DNA of 64,000 bases from Paracidovorax cattleyae (GCF_900104515.1 NZ_FNJL01000007.1:62001-126000); one strand, 5' to 3'; shown: positions 50,008 through 61,060, counted from the first letter of the stretch. Notes: generated from the letters alone by a model not told the origin. A program made the numbers and translations.

Positions 50008-51954
50008 ATGACGATTTCTCTCTCCCGCCGTCCCCTGATCCTGGCGCTTGCCGCTGCTTTCGCGCTCTCCGCCTGCGGGGGCGGCGGCTCCGGCATCAGC
50101 GCCGTTCCCGCGCCCCCGCAAGGGCTGGGCAAGACGGACACCGCTCCCGTCCCCGATGAAACGGCTGTTCCGCCCTTCGTGGACAACGCTGCGACGAACC
50201 AGCGTGGCGATGCGCGCTACGCCACGCTCGATACCAATGCCGGCGTGCGGGTGCTGTCGGGCTTCCTCTCGGTCTGGAAACCGTCCACGCTGCTGGTGGA
50301 CGCGGGCGCGGGCGCCGCCGCGAACGGTGCCTTCCCGGCCGTCGCCCCTTCCACGTGGAGCGGCATCCCCGGCGATGTGACCGACGGGACGGTGCTCAAT
50401 GCCCAGGTGCATGCGCGCAACATCCAGTATGTGGTCGATGCCACGGGCCGCCGCACGCCGGCACAGGAACTCCTGGCGTACCTGGACGACCGCCGCGGCA
50501 AGGCCTACAGCGTGAGCGACGGCATGGGGCCCCTGACGGCCGCGTGGCGCGCCGCCGCGCAGCAGACGACCACCATCACCGCGATCCCGGCCGATGCGAC
50601 CACCGTGGTCTACAACGACGGCGGCAACAACACGGGCGTGGGCGGCAGCGCCAATGCCGCCTTCGGCACGGCGGTGGATTTCGTCGGCGAGAACGGCTCC
50701 ACGGAGCCAGCGAAGCGCTTCTACAAGTACGCGCGGCCCTGGCGTTGGAGCAGCGCCGTGCAGGTACTGCCCGCCCTCCTCCCGGCGCGCAGCACCACGC
50801 CGGCCACCGACGGCGGCTTCACCAGCGGCCACACGGCCGAGGCGGTGCGCAGTTCCATCGCCATGGCCTACCTGGTGCCGGAGCGCTTCCAGGAAATGGT
50901 CGCGCGCGGCCTGGAACTGGGCGAGAGCCGCATCCTGGCCGGCATGCACTCCCCTCTGGATGTGATCAGCGGCCGCATGCACGGCCAGGCCGTGGCCACG
51001 GCGAGCATCGCGACCGGCGCGAACGCGGTACGCAAGGCAGCGGCCTTCCAGCAGGCCCGCAGCACGCTGATGGCCGCTGCCGGCGCCAAAACGCCTGCCG
51101 AACTGTGGCAGTTCGCCCATTCGCAGCCTGCCGGCACGGACCGGTTCGCGGACTATGCGACGAACCGCTCCGAGTACTTGCGGCGCATGACCTTCGGCTT
51201 CCCGCAGACCGGCGACGCTTCCCGTCCCGCCGTGGTGCCCAAGGGCTCGGAACTGCTGCTGGAAACCCGCCTGCCCTACCTGGACGCCACGCAGCGCCGC
51301 GTGGTGCTCAAGACCACGGCCGTGCCGTCGGGCTACCCCGTCATGGACGATGCGGAAGGCTGGGGCCGCCTGAACCTGTTCGCCGCTGCCGACGGCTACG
51401 GCCGCTTCGACGGCGACGTGGCGGTGACCATGGACGCGGCCCAGAGCGGCTTCAGCGCGCTCGACACATGGCGCAACGACATCGCCGGAGCCGGCAAGCT
51501 GACGAAGCTCGGCAGCGGCACGCTGGTGCTCGCCGGCAACAACAGCTTCACGGGGGGCATCGAACTGGCGGCCGGGACCCTGCAGGCGGGCAGCGGCTCG
51601 GCGCTGGGCAATGGCGCGGTGTACGTGGGCGGCGGTACGCTGCGTACCACGACCTCCGGCGAAGTGACGGTGAACGGCTCCTACACCCAGCGTCCGGGCA
51701 GCACGCTGTCGCTGCAGATGACTGCGGCCGGCGGCACGGCCGGCACGCTGACCGTGAATGGCCCGGCGGCGCTGGCGGGCACGCTCGAGGTGAATTTCGC
51801 CCAGGGCGTGCGCCCCGCCGTCGGTTCGACGATCACCGTGCTGCGCCATGGCGGCCTCAACGGGTCCTTCGATGCGGTGTCCGTGCCGGGCTACCGCGTG
51901 ACGCCGGTGTATCTGAACAACGCCGTGCAGCTGCGCATCGACGCCGCCGCCTGA
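50008..51954 (+). CDS. Lipoprotein: PAP2 acid phosphatase fused to autotransporter-type beta repeats
   Basis: A 648-residue protein with a lipoprotein signal (LAAAFALSAC, Cys at about 24) followed by a Gly-rich tether. Residues 200-345 carry the class A/PAP2 phosphatase signature: KYARPWRW, SGHTAEAVRSS and ESRILAGMHSPLDVISGR, i.e. KxxxxxxRP-PSGH-SRxxxxxHxxxD. From about 515 on is a passenger-type beta-helix: TKLGSGTLVLAGNNSFTGGIELAAGTLQAGSGSALGNGAVYVGGGTLRT, a repeat otherwise seen in autotransporters. There is no C-terminal beta-barrel. It is probably anchored in the outer membrane and dephosphorylates small phosphate esters at the cell surface or periplasm. Confidence 0.85.
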   Translation: MTISLSRRPLILALAAAFALSACGGGGSGISAVPAPPQGLGKTDTAPVPDETAVPPFVDNAATNQRGDARYATLDTNAGVRVLSGFLSVWKPSTLLVDAGAGAAANGAFPAVAPSTWSGIPGDVTDGTVLNAQVHARNIQYVVDATGRRTPAQELLAYLDDRRGKAYSVSDGMGPLTAAWRAAAQQTTTITAIPADATTVVYNDGGNNTGVGGSANAAFGTAVDFVGENGSTEPAKRFYKYARPWRWSSAVQVLPALLPARSTTPATDGGFTSGHTAEAVRSSIAMAYLVPERFQEMVARGLELGESRILAGMHSPLDVISGRMHGQAVATASIATGANAVRKAAAFQQARSTLMAAAGAKTPAELWQFAHSQPAGTDRFADYATNRSEYLRRMTFGFPQTGDASRPAVVPKGSELLLETRLPYLDATQRRVVLKTTAVPSGYPVMDDAEGWGRLNLFAAADGYGRFDGDVAVTMDAAQSGFSALDTWRNDIAGAGKLTKLGSGTLVLAGNNSFTGGIELAAGTLQAGSGSALGNGAVYVGGGTLRTTTSGEVTVNGSYTQRPGSTLSLQMTAAGGTAGTLTVNGPAALAGTLEVNFAQGVRPAVGSTITVLRHGGLNGSFDAVSVPGYRVTPVYLNNAVQLRIDAAA

Positions 51955-52003
51955 GGGTCTGGCCAGGTGCCTGCGGAGGGCGGCCGCAACAGGGTCTGAG
52001 CGG

Positions 52004-52915
52004 TCAGCAGCGCGAGGCCACCCCTGCGTCCGGTGATGGCTCGGTCTGCGGCCGCGGGGACCGCCGCGGTGCAGTGAATGCGCATCCCATGGAGGCCGCG
52101 ACGATCATGCCGATGGCCAGCCACTGGGCCGGGCTCAGGTACTCGCCGAGCAGCACCAGCGCCAGCAACGCGGCGACGGCGGGCTCCATGCTGATCATGG
52201 TGCCGAAAGCCTGCTGGGGAAGGCGCTTGAGCGCCACCATTTCCAGCATGATGGGCACGGCGCTGGACAATGCGGCCACGCCGATGCCGGTGAGCAGAAC
52301 ACCCGGCGCGAGCAGGCCGGCCCCGGCATGCCCGATGCCCACGGGCACCACGACCAGCGATGCCGCGGCCAGCCCGAGGGATACGGAATGCCCGGTGTGC
52401 AGGTGCCCCAGGCGCTTGCCGAACAGGATGTAGCCTGCCCAGAACACGGCGGCCGCCAGCGCGAAGAGCACGCCCCGGAGGTCCAGCATTCCGGTACCCT
52501 GCTGCCAGGGCAGCAGCAGGCCCAGCCCCGCGACCGCCAGGACCACCCAGAGGAAATCCAGCGGACGGCGGGACGACAGCAGCGCCACCGCCAGCGGACC
52601 GGAGAACTCGATCGCCACGGCCACGCCGAAGGGAATGGTCTGCAGCGACAGGTAGAAGCAGAGGTTCATCGCGCCCAGGGCGGCGCCGTAGGCGGCGATG
52701 CGCGCCGCATCGGCCCGCGCGAGCTGCCGCCGCCAGGGACGCCACAGGAGCAGCAGCAACAGGGCCGAGAAGCCTACGCGCAAGGCCGTCGTGCCCTGGG
52801 CGCCGACCAGCGGGAACAGGGTGTGCTTGGCCCAGGACGTGCCGATCCCGAGGAAGGTCACGGAGCCCAGGATGGCGAGGGCCGGTATCAGCGGTGAATC
52901 ATGCGATGCGGACAT
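52004..52915 (-). CDS. EamA/RhtA-type exporter (threonine/homoserine efflux family)
   Basis: A 303-residue ten-helix DMT protein. FLGIGTSWAKHTLFPLVGAQGTTALRVGFSALLLLLLWRPW and SSAVPIMLEMVALKRLPQQAFGTMISMEPAVAALLALVLLGEYLSPAQWLAIGMIVAASMG resemble RhtA, which exports threonine and homoserine. It is the gene immediately after hutG (3 bases between hutG stop side and its ATG), so it may be part of the same leftward transcript. Confidence 0.88.
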   Translation of the reverse strand: MSASHDSPLIPALAILGSVTFLGIGTSWAKHTLFPLVGAQGTTALRVGFSALLLLLLWRPWRRQLARADAARIAAYGAALGAMNLCFYLSLQTIPFGVAVAIEFSGPLAVALLSSRRPLDFLWVVLAVAGLGLLLPWQQGTGMLDLRGVLFALAAAVFWAGYILFGKRLGHLHTGHSVSLGLAAASLVVVPVGIGHAGAGLLAPGVLLTGIGVAALSSAVPIMLEMVALKRLPQQAFGTMISMEPAVAALLALVLLGEYLSPAQWLAIGMIVAASMGCAFTAPRRSPRPQTEPSPDAGVASRC

Positions 52916-52918
52916 CGC

Positions 52919-53743
52919 TCAGGCCGCCGCGCGCTCCGCGGCGAAGTCCAGGCAGGCCTGCAGCATGCGCCGCAGGTGCGGCTGCACGCCCATGGCGGTA
53001 TCGGGCAGGTAGTCGAACGGCAGGGCCTCCTGCATGTAGCTGGCCTGCGTCATCTCGAGCTGCACGGCATGCACATTGCGGCCCGGATCGCCGTAGTGCC
53101 GCGTGATGTAGCCGCCCTTGAAGCGGCCGTTGAGCACCGCGCTGTAGCCGGGCGCGGCCATGCCGATGGCGAGCAGTTCGCGCGCGAGCGCCGGATCGCA
53201 GCTGGCGCCGTCGGCGGTGCCGAGGTTGAGGTCGGGCAGCCGGCCGTGGAAGAAACGCGGCAGCACGGAGCGGATGGAGTGCGCATCCCAGAGCACCGCC
53301 ACGCCGTGCTGCGCGCGGATGCTGTCGATCTCCGAACGCAACTGCGCGTGGTACGGGTCCCAGTAGCGGCGGCGACGCTCCTCGATCTCCGCGGCAGCGG
53401 GAACCTGGGCCGGGTCGGCGTAGAGCGGCGTGTCGTCGAAGGTGTCCACGGGGCACAGCCCGGTCACGCTCTGGCCCGGGTACAGGCTGCTGCCGTCGGG
53501 CGGGCGGTTCAGGTCCACCACATAGCGCGAGTGCGTGGCCACGAGCAGGGAGGCGCCCAGGCCGCGCGCGAAGGCATAGAGGCGCTCCAGGTGCCAGTCG
53601 GTGTCCGGCACCTGCCGGGCTTCCGGGGTCAGGCGGCCGGCGATCTCCGGCGGCACGTGGGTGCCGGCATGCGGCATGGACAGCAGCAGCGGCGCAGTGC
53701 CGGCGTGGAAATGGAAGAGCGGCGTGGCCGTTGCGTCGTTCAT
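52919..53743 (-). CDS. hutG: N-formylglutamate deformylase
   Basis: A 274-residue N-formylglutamate amidohydrolase: LSMPHAGTHVPPEIAGRLTPEARQVPDTDWHLERLYAFARGLGASLLVATHSRYVVDLNR and LWDAHSIRSVLPRFFHGRLPDLNLG. It hydrolyses N-formyl-L-glutamate to glutamate and formate, the last step of the HutF-dependent histidine route. Two ATGs are two codons apart (53749, 53743); GAGA six bases before 53743 favours the latter. Last hut gene in the leftward cluster. Confidence 0.93.
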   Translation of the reverse strand: MNDATATPLFHFHAGTAPLLLSMPHAGTHVPPEIAGRLTPEARQVPDTDWHLERLYAFARGLGASLLVATHSRYVVDLNRPPDGSSLYPGQSVTGLCPVDTFDDTPLYADPAQVPAAAEIEERRRRYWDPYHAQLRSEIDSIRAQHGVAVLWDAHSIRSVLPRFFHGRLPDLNLGTADGASCDPALARELLAIGMAAPGYSAVLNGRFKGGYITRHYGDPGRNVHAVQLEMTQASYMQEALPFDYLPDTAMGVQPHLRRMLQACLDFAAERAAA

Positions 53744-53770
53744 GGGCATTCTCGTGGCAAAGGGACAGGT

Positions 53771-55192
53771 TCAGGATTGCAGCAGGCCCGAGCGCACCGC
53801 GGCGAAGGCGGCCGCGCTCTCGCGATGCTGGGCGTGGCGGCCCGCGGTGACGCGCTGCACGCCGGCCGTCCAGACGGCATCGAGGGCCGACGTGCGGTGG
53901 CTGGCGAAGACATGGGCCGCGAGCTGGCTCTCGGCCGGCAGGCCGCGCAGTGCGATGTGCTCCGGATCGAGCGTAACGAAATCGGCCGGGGCGCCCTGCG
54001 CCAGCCCCGCCTGCGCGCCGGGCAACGGCAGGTGGCCGGCGGCCTGCGCGCCGCCCTGCACGGCCTGCAGCAGCATGGCCGTGGCCACCTGCGGCTGCGC
54101 ATCGGTGCCCAGCACGTTGCGGCGGCGCAGGGCGAGCCGCTGGCCGTATTCGAGCAGCATCAGTTCCTCGGCCGCATTCACGCAGGCATGGCTGTCGGAG
54201 CCCAGGCCCCAGCGGCCGCCGGCCGACTGCCAGCGTGGCAGGTCGAAAAGGCCGTCGCCCAGGTTGGCCTCGGTCGTCGGGCACAGGCCCGCCACCGCGC
54301 CGGAGCGGGCCGCGCGCATGGCCTCGGCATCGCTCAGGTGCGTGGCGTGGACCAGGCACCAGCGCGCATCCACGGGCGCATGGTCCAGCAGCCACTCCAC
54401 CGGCCGCTGGCCGCTCCAGGCAATGCAGTCATGAACCTCCTGGGTCTGTTCGGCGATGTGGATGTGCACCGGCGCCCCGGGGACGATGGCGTCCAGCCCC
54501 TGCAGCGCCGCCACCAGGCTGTCGGGCGGCACCGCGCGCAGGGAATGCGGCGCCAGGCCCAGCACGCCGCCCTGCGCCCGCACCACGGGCGCCAGGCGTT
54601 CGAGCAGCGCGAGCATGCCGTCGGTGCGGTGCAGGAAGCGCCGCTGGCCCTCGCGCGGCGGCTGGCCGCCGAAGCCGCTGGCCTGGTAGAGCACCGGCAG
54701 CAGCGTGATGCCGATGCCCGCGCGCCGCGCCGCGCGCAGCAGCGCGAGCGACATCTCGGCATCGTCGGCGTAGGGGCGGCCGTCCTCCGCATGGTGCAGG
54801 TAGTGGAACTCGCACACCGCCGTGTAGCCCGCTTCCAGCATCTCCACGTAGAGCCAGGTGGCGATCGCCTCCAGGGCCGCGGGCGACATGCGCGCGGCGA
54901 AGCGGTACATGAGGTCCCGCCAGCTCCAGAACGAGTCGTCGCTGGCCGCGCGGAATTCGGTCAGGCCGGCGAAGGCGCGCTGGAAGGCATGGGAATGCAG
55001 GTTGGGCAGGCCGGGCAGCAGCGGGCCGGGTGCGTGCGCCACGCCCGGCGGCGGCGTGCTGCCGGGCTGCACGGCGGTCAGGCGCCCCGCGGCGTTCCAG
55101 TGCAGCAGCACATCCTTCGCCCAGCCGCCGGGCAGCAGGGCCTGGGCGGCGAAGAGTGCGCCGCCACCGGTGCGGGAGGTATCGCCCGTCAT
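53771..55192 (-). CDS. hutF: Formimidoylglutamate deiminase
   Basis: A 473-residue amidohydrolase. Metal ligands are in [19 protein letters not shown]; further motifs are [33 protein letters not shown] and [24 protein letters not shown]. It deiminates N-formimino-L-glutamate to N-formyl-L-glutamate plus ammonia, the mark of the five-enzyme hut pathway. The ATG overlaps the hutI stop by four bases. Confidence 0.93.
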   Translation of the reverse strand: MTGDTSRTGGGALFAAQALLPGGWAKDVLLHWNAAGRLTAVQPGSTPPPGVAHAPGPLLPGLPNLHSHAFQRAFAGLTEFRAASDDSFWSWRDLMYRFAARMSPAALEAIATWLYVEMLEAGYTAVCEFHYLHHAEDGRPYADDAEMSLALLRAARRAGIGITLLPVLYQASGFGGQPPREGQRRFLHRTDGMLALLERLAPVVRAQGGVLGLAPHSLRAVPPDSLVAALQGLDAIVPGAPVHIHIAEQTQEVHDCIAWSGQRPVEWLLDHAPVDARWCLVHATHLSDAEAMRAARSGAVAGLCPTTEANLGDGLFDLPRWQSAGGRWGLGSDSHACVNAAEELMLLEYGQRLALRRRNVLGTDAQPQVATAMLLQAVQGGAQAAGHLPLPGAQAGLAQGAPADFVTLDPEHIALRGLPAESQLAAHVFASHRTSALDAVWTAGVQRVTAGRHAQHRESAAAFAAVRSGLLQS

Positions 55193-56454
55193 CGCCGCAC
55201 CACCCTGCCCTGCCGGACGATCGCCTGCGGCGGCTGGTGTCCGAACCAGTAGGCCAGCTCGGCCGCGTCCGCAAACGGCCAGAGCACGAAATCGGCCGGA
55301 CGTCCGGCAGCGATGAGGCCGTGCGTATCCTGCAGGCCCAGGGCGCGCGCGGCATGGGTGGTGATGCCGGCCAGGGCCTCGGGCACGGTGAGCCGGAACA
55401 GCGTGCAGGCCATGTTGGCCATGAGCCGCAGGCTCAGCGCGGGCGAGGTGCCGGGGTTGTGGTCGGTGGACACGGCCATGGGAACGCCCGCGTCGCGCAG
55501 CGCCTGGATGGGCGGCAGGTGCGTGTCGCGCAACGTGTAGTAGGCCCCGGGCAGCAGCACGGCCACCGTGCCGGCCTCCTTCATTGCGGCAATGCCATCG
55601 GCGGACAGGTGCTCGATGTGGTCGCACGACAGGGCCCCATGGCGCGCCGCGAGCCTTGCGCCGCCCATGTCGGAGAGCTGCTCGGCGTGCAGCTTGACGG
55701 GCAGGCCCAGCGCCTGCGCGGCCTGGAAGACCTGCCCGGTCTCGGCCAGGCTGAAGGCGATGCGCTCGCAGAACACATCCACCGCGTCCACCAGGCCCTC
55801 GCCGGCCAGCGCGGGGAGCATTTCCCGGCAGACGAGGTCGATGTAGTCCTGGCTGCGGCCGGCGTATTCCGGTGGCAGCGCATGCGCGCCCAGGAAGGTG
55901 GTGCGCACGGTGACGCCGCAGGCCTCGCCCAGCCGCCGCGCGGCGCGCAGTTGCTTGCGCTCGTGCTCCAGCGCCAGGCCGTAGCCGGACTTGATCTCGA
56001 TGGCGCATACGCCCTCGTCCAGCAGCGCCTGCAGGCGGGGCAGGGCCTGGGCGAACAGTTCGTCTTCCGTGGCGATGCGCGTGGCCTTCACCGACGAGAC
56101 GATCCCGCCGCCGGCCCGGGCGACCTCCTCGTAGCTGGCGCCGGCCAGCCGCATGGCGAACTCGTTGGCACGGTGCCCGCCATAGACCAGGTGGGTATGG
56201 CAGTCCACGAGGCCCGGCGTGGCCAGGCTGCCGTTGCCGGGATGGCGCGGCAGTGCGGCGAAGGCATGCGGCAGGGAAGAGTCGGGGCCGACCCACAGCA
56301 CCCTGCCCTGCTGCACGACCACGCAGGCGGCAGTGCCTGCGGGCACCGGTACATCGGCAAGGAAGAGGCCTTCCGCCAACCGCAGCCCGGTCCAGCAGCC
56401 GTCGGCCTCGGGAAGGGAAGAGAAAGGAGAGGAACTGGATTGCATGGGGTCCAT
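55189..56454 (-). CDS. hutI: Imidazolonepropionase
   Basis: A 421-residue amidohydrolase with [77 protein letters not shown] and [10 protein letters not shown]. It opens the imidazolone ring to give N-formiminoglutamate. AAAGG six bases before the ATG at 56454 sets the start. An N-terminal Ser-rich lead ([14 protein letters not shown]) precedes the conserved body. Downstream overlap with hutF shows operon structure. Confidence 0.95.
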   Translation of the reverse strand: MDPMQSSSSPFSSLPEADGCWTGLRLAEGLFLADVPVPAGTAACVVVQQGRVLWVGPDSSLPHAFAALPRHPGNGSLATPGLVDCHTHLVYGGHRANEFAMRLAGASYEEVARAGGGIVSSVKATRIATEDELFAQALPRLQALLDEGVCAIEIKSGYGLALEHERKQLRAARRLGEACGVTVRTTFLGAHALPPEYAGRSQDYIDLVCREMLPALAGEGLVDAVDVFCERIAFSLAETGQVFQAAQALGLPVKLHAEQLSDMGGARLAARHGALSCDHIEHLSADGIAAMKEAGTVAVLLPGAYYTLRDTHLPPIQALRDAGVPMAVSTDHNPGTSPALSLRLMANMACTLFRLTVPEALAGITTHAARALGLQDTHGLIAAGRPADFVLWPFADAAELAYWFGHQPPQAIVRQGRVVRR

Positions 56455-56477
56455 CGGGCACCTTTGAGGGCGCCGTG

Positions 56478-57086
56478 TCAATTGCACGGGCAGGAGGATG
56501 CCGCACGGGCAGCCGCATCCGGCGCCAGTGCGATCCAGGCCAGCGCGGCTTGTGCGGGGTCATGGGGGATGAGGCTCTGCGGTTGCGGCAGCCGCTCGCT
56601 CCACCACACGCCATGGCCCGGCAGGAAGCCTGTGCGCTCGCCATGGCGCCATATGCCGGCGAGCACGAGGCAGACGCCCGCGGGCGTGGAGCCTGGCCGC
56701 ACGTCGTCCGACACCACCTCGATGGCGCCCTGCCAGGCTCCGCGGCGCAGCATGAGGTTGAAATCCGTGGAGCGGCCCCCGAGGGGCGTGCAGTCGAGCG
56801 GCGCGCCTCCGTCGAACGACCAGGGCTGCCAGGGCTCGTCGAGCCGGTGGTCGATGCCCTGCGCCCGCAGGTGCACGCCGTCGCCGTCGAGCAGCATGAT
56901 CTGCCGCTGTATGCCGGGATAGGCCGAGAACGGGCCGGCACGGTCGATGGTGGCCGCGCTCACGCGCCAGCCGAAACCGTCCATGCCCGCGCCCGGCGGC
57001 CAGCAGACGATCTCGCGGGTGGCGCCGCCGCCGTTCTTCCAGGGGGTGGGCACGATGGCGGCCAGGTCGAACCGCTGCAGCGCCAT
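56478..57086 (-). CDS. hutD: HutD-family protein
   Basis: A 202-residue double-cupin Hut[26 protein letters not shown] at the start, [43 protein letters not shown]. HutD proteins occur in hut operons and are thought to bind urocanate-pathway intermediates and limit toxic pathway activity rather than catalyse a step. The ATG is four bases after the dioxygenase-like gene stop. Confidence 0.9.
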   Translation of the reverse strand: MALQRFDLAAIVPTPWKNGGGATREIVCWPPGAGMDGFGWRVSAATIDRAGPFSAYPGIQRQIMLLDGDGVHLRAQGIDHRLDEPWQPWSFDGGAPLDCTPLGGRSTDFNLMLRRGAWQGAIEVVSDDVRPGSTPAGVCLVLAGIWRHGERTGFLPGHGVWWSERLPQPQSLIPHDPAQAALAWIALAPDAAARAASSCPCN

Positions 57087-57090
57087 GGCG

Positions 57091-57951
57091 TCAGGCCCCC
57101 TCGCCGGCCAGCAGCGGGAAGAGCGGATGCACCAGGGGGGCGCCTGCTGGCAACTCGTCGGCCAGGCCGGGGAACTCCGGCGAAGTTCGCCAGGCGCGCG
57201 GCGCATGGCGCACGTCATCGCCCAGGAAGCGCACGGAGAACACGCGCCGCCGGCCCGGCCCCTCGAAACCGCCGGCCGCATGCAGCGTGAGCATGTGGAA
57301 GCACACCACGTCGCCGGGCTCGATGTCCCAGCCCAGGATGTCGAAGGCGGCGCGATCGGCCTCCACGTCGGGCAGGTCCTGCAGGCTGCCCTCGGGGAAC
57401 CACTTCGCCTGGTGGTCCATGAAGCTGCGCGGCATGAGCCACGGACCCCGGTGCGAACCGGCCACGAACTCCAGCGTGCTGGCGCGCGGCACCGGGTCCA
57501 CCGGGATCCAGCAGCTGATGTTCTGCGCGCCGTCGATGTTGTAGTAGGGCTGGTCCTGGTGCCACGGCGTGCGCTGGCGCGTACCCGGTTCCTTGACCAA
57601 CACATGGTCGTGGTAGAGGCGCACGCTGCGCGACTGCATGAGCCGCTGTGCGGCCAGGGCCGCGGGCGACTCGGCGATGAAGCGGCCGAACGCGGGAATG
57701 TCCTGCCAGTTGCAGAAATCCTCGAAGAAGCGGCCCGGGTCGTCGGGGCGGCTGGCGACCTTGGCGCGCGGGCTGGGCGCGGCCAGGTTGGCGTCGATGC
57801 CATCCCGCAGCAGCGCCACCTCGCCCGGCATGAGCAGCTGGCGGATGCATACGACGCCGTCACGCGCGAAGTCGGCCACCAGGGCGGGTGTCACGCGGGC
57901 CTGCACGCGCTGGCGCAGGTCGTCGCTGAAGGCATGGGGTGCAGGTGCCAT
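57091..57951 (-). CDS. Phytanoyl-CoA dioxygenase (PhyH)-family protein in the hut cluster
   Basis: A 286-residue Fe(II)/2-oxoglutarate oxygenase of the PhyH family. The facial triad appears as the His-x-Asp of TPWHQDQPYYNID and the distal His of HMLTLHAAGGF, with FVAGSHRGP and the RRRVFSVRFLGDD strand carrying the 2-oxoglutarate-binding Arg. Such enzymes hydroxylate small substrates. The gene sits between hutD (4-base spacing) and the amino-acid ABC ATPase, so it is part of the histidine operon; perhaps it converts a histidine or urocanate derivative. The exact reaction is not known. Confidence 0.88.
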   Translation of the reverse strand: MAPAPHAFSDDLRQRVQARVTPALVADFARDGVVCIRQLLMPGEVALLRDGIDANLAAPSPRAKVASRPDDPGRFFEDFCNWQDIPAFGRFIAESPAALAAQRLMQSRSVRLYHDHVLVKEPGTRQRTPWHQDQPYYNIDGAQNISCWIPVDPVPRASTLEFVAGSHRGPWLMPRSFMDHQAKWFPEGSLQDLPDVEADRAAFDILGWDIEPGDVVCFHMLTLHAAGGFEGPGRRRVFSVRFLGDDVRHAPRAWRTSPEFPGLADELPAGAPLVHPLFPLLAGEGA

Positions 57952-57978
57952 GGGCGGCTGTCTCCGTATTGGCCCCGG

Positions 57979-58757
<779 letters not shown>

Positions 58758-58761
<4 letters not shown>

Positions 58762-59426
58762 TGCACCATTCCTCCGGCGCGCAGGCGCAATTCGATGTGG
58801 CGCAGCACCAGCGTGGTAGCCCCGGTGAGGACGAAATACACGACCGCGATGGCCAGGTACACCTCCAGCGAGCGGTACGACACGCTGATGATCTTCTGCC
58901 CCTCGTGCATGAGATCGTGGATGGTGAGCAGCGACACCAGCGCCGAGTTCTTGATCAGCGCGATGAACTCGTTGCCCAGTGGCGGAATCATGCGCACCAC
59001 GGCCTGCGGCAGCACCACGCTGCGCATCGCCTGGCCCGAGGACATGCCGATGGAGCGCGCGGCCTCCATCTGGCCCTTGTCGATCGACTGGATCGCGCCG
59101 CGCACGATCTCGGACACATAGGCGCCCGAATAGATGCCCAGGCCGATCACGCCGCACACGAAGGCCGGCAGCAGGATGCCGAACTGCGGCAGGCCGAAGA
59201 ACAGGATGAACAGCTGCACCAGCAGCGGCGTGCCGCGGATGACCGCGACGTAGGCCGTGCACAGGCCGTACACGATGCGGTTGCGGGGGTTGAGGCGGCC
59301 GATGCCCACCAGCAGGCCCATGGCGCAGCCCAGCAGCAGCGAGGCGGCCGTGATCTCCACGGTCACCGCCACGCCCTGCAACAGTTGGGGCCAGCCGGCC
59401 CATACGGGGGAAAAATCGAGTTCCAT
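58758..59426 (-). CDS. Polar amino-acid ABC transporter permease in the hut cluster
   Basis: A 222-residue HisM/GlnP-type permease with five helices, containing [90 protein letters not shown], the family's EAA loop. It forms a homodimeric or heterodimeric channel; only one permease gene is present. Downstream of the binding-protein gene. Confidence 0.94.
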
Positions 59427-59452
59427 CGCTTCAGGTCGTCACCGGGCCGTGC

Positions 59453-60205
59453 TTACTTGGCCGCAGGGGCGCTGAACCACTTCTTCTCGATGGCGGCATA
59501 GGTGCCGTCGGCCTTGAGCCGGGCGATGGCGCCGTTCACCGCGCGGGTCAGCTCGGGCGTGTCCTTGCGCAGGGCCATGCCGTATTCCTCGGTGGTGAGC
59601 TGTTCTTCGAGCACGCGCAGGCCGGGTCGCGTGCGGATGTACTGGTAGGCCGCGGGCTTGCCGGTGACGGCGGCGTCGGCGCGGCCGATGTCCACGAGGT
59701 TGAACATCTCCTGGTTCTTCTCGACCTCCACGCGCTGCACCTTGGGATGGTTCTGCGTGAGAAAGCCCACCGACTTCGTGCCCACCTGCACGGTGACCTT
59801 CTTGCCGTCCAGGTCGGACAGCTTCCGGATGGAGGTGTTGCCGTCCTTCACCATGGCCACGAGGCCGCCCGCATAGTAGGGCTCGGTGAAATCCACCACC
59901 TTCTTGCGGTCCTCGGTGATGTAGATGGCGGAGACGGCCATGTCGAAGCGCCTGGAGATCAGGCCCGGGATCAGGCCCTTGAAGTCGATGTCCACCCATT
60001 CGACCTGCTTGCCCATCGCCTTGCCGATGGCCTCGACCAGTTCGACGTCGAAGCCCGTGCGCTTGCCGTTCTCGACGAACTCCATGGGCGGGAACGTGGC
60101 ATCGGTACCCACGCGCAGCACGTTGCCCTGGGCGTGCGCGCTGGCGCTGCCGAGAGCCAGTGCGGCCATGCTGGCGAGAAGGAGGTGGCGGCGGAGGGTC
60201 ATCAT
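59453..60205 (-). CDS. Polar amino-acid periplasmic binding protein in the hut cluster
   Basis: A 250-residue SBP_bac_3 protein with signal peptide MMTLRRHLLLASMAALALGSASAHA before QGNVLRVGTDATFPPMEFVENGKRTGFDVELVEAIGKAMGKQVEW. The AVSAIYITEDRKKVVDFTEPYYAGGLVAMV segment is typical of Lys/Arg/Orn/His binding proteins. It should deliver histidine or a relative to the transporter. Confidence 0.93.
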   Translation of the reverse strand: MMTLRRHLLLASMAALALGSASAHAQGNVLRVGTDATFPPMEFVENGKRTGFDVELVEAIGKAMGKQVEWVDIDFKGLIPGLISRRFDMAVSAIYITEDRKKVVDFTEPYYAGGLVAMVKDGNTSIRKLSDLDGKKVTVQVGTKSVGFLTQNHPKVQRVEVEKNQEMFNLVDIGRADAAVTGKPAAYQYIRTRPGLRVLEEQLTTEEYGMALRKDTPELTRAVNGAIARLKADGTYAAIEKKWFSAPAAK

Positions 60206-60267
60206 GGGAAGTTCTCGGTTCAAGGGTCTGGGGAATCGGGAGACGGAGGGGAACAGGTAGAACGAAG

Positions 60268-61017
60268 TCAGTGCAGTACCAGCTGGCGGGAGATGCGCGC
60301 GGCGGCCACGACCGCCATGCGGATCAGCGCCTGCTCGTGCCCCTGGGCCCGCAGGATGGGCGCCATGAGCGTGATGGCGCCGGCGGCCTGGCGCGAGGCG
60401 CCGAACAGCGGCACGCTGCAGCCCCATACGCCCGGATCCACCTCGCCTTCGCTCACGGCGAAGCCCGCCGCGCGGATGGCGTCCAGTTCGTCCCGCGCGG
60501 ACTGCCGTGCGGGCGTGTCCCGGCCCCACTGGGCATCGAGCACGGCCTCGCGCGCGGCCTCGGGCAGGTGGGCCAGCACGCATTTGGCCGAAGCACCCGC
60601 GCGCAGGGGCACGCTGCGCCCCTTCTCGAACGAGCACCGCAGCGAATGGTGGCTCTCCACCATGTCGAGGCAAATCGCCTGGTCGTTCACGGCGAGGATC
60701 AGGCCGACGCTTTCGTGCGACTGCTGCGACAGCTCCACCATGCCGGGGCGCGCCTGCCGCACGAGGTGCGAAGCCAGGTCGAACCCCAGCGCGAGTTGCA
60801 GGCTCAGGGGCCCCGGCGCATAGCAGCCGTCGCTTTCGAGCACGAAACCCCAGCGCTTGAGCCGCGCGAGCTGCCGGTACAGCGTGCTGCGCGCCAGGCC
60901 CGTGTGCGCCATGAGCTCCGCGGCCGACGAAGCCTTGCCCTGCTGGGCCAGCGCGGCCAATACCTGCAGAACACGGTCGGCGGTGGGGACGGCGGCAGGC
61001 AGGGCGCTCTTCGACAT
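60268..61017 (-). CDS. IclR-family transcriptional regulator of the hut cluster
   Basis: A 249-residue IclR-type protein: N-terminal winged helix (TADRVLQVLAALAQQGKASSAAELMAHTGLARSTLYRQLARLKRWGFV, residues 12-59) and the C-terminal effector domain (about 80-245). It sits between hutU and the transporter genes on the same strand, so it probably controls the cluster in response to histidine or urocanate. Classical hut clusters use HutC (GntR); an IclR gene in this place is a different solution. A palindrome that suits it lies just upstream. Confidence 0.9.
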   Translation of the reverse strand: MSKSALPAAVPTADRVLQVLAALAQQGKASSAAELMAHTGLARSTLYRQLARLKRWGFVLESDGCYAPGPLSLQLALGFDLASHLVRQARPGMVELSQQSHESVGLILAVNDQAICLDMVESHHSLRCSFEKGRSVPLRAGASAKCVLAHLPEAAREAVLDAQWGRDTPARQSARDELDAIRAAGFAVSEGEVDPGVWGCSVPLFGASRQAAGAITLMAPILRAQGHEQALIRMAVVAAARISRQLVLH

Positions 61018-61060
61018 GCCGGCAGTATCAAAGGAAGCTGTCGCGCTTCACAGGCCGTCA

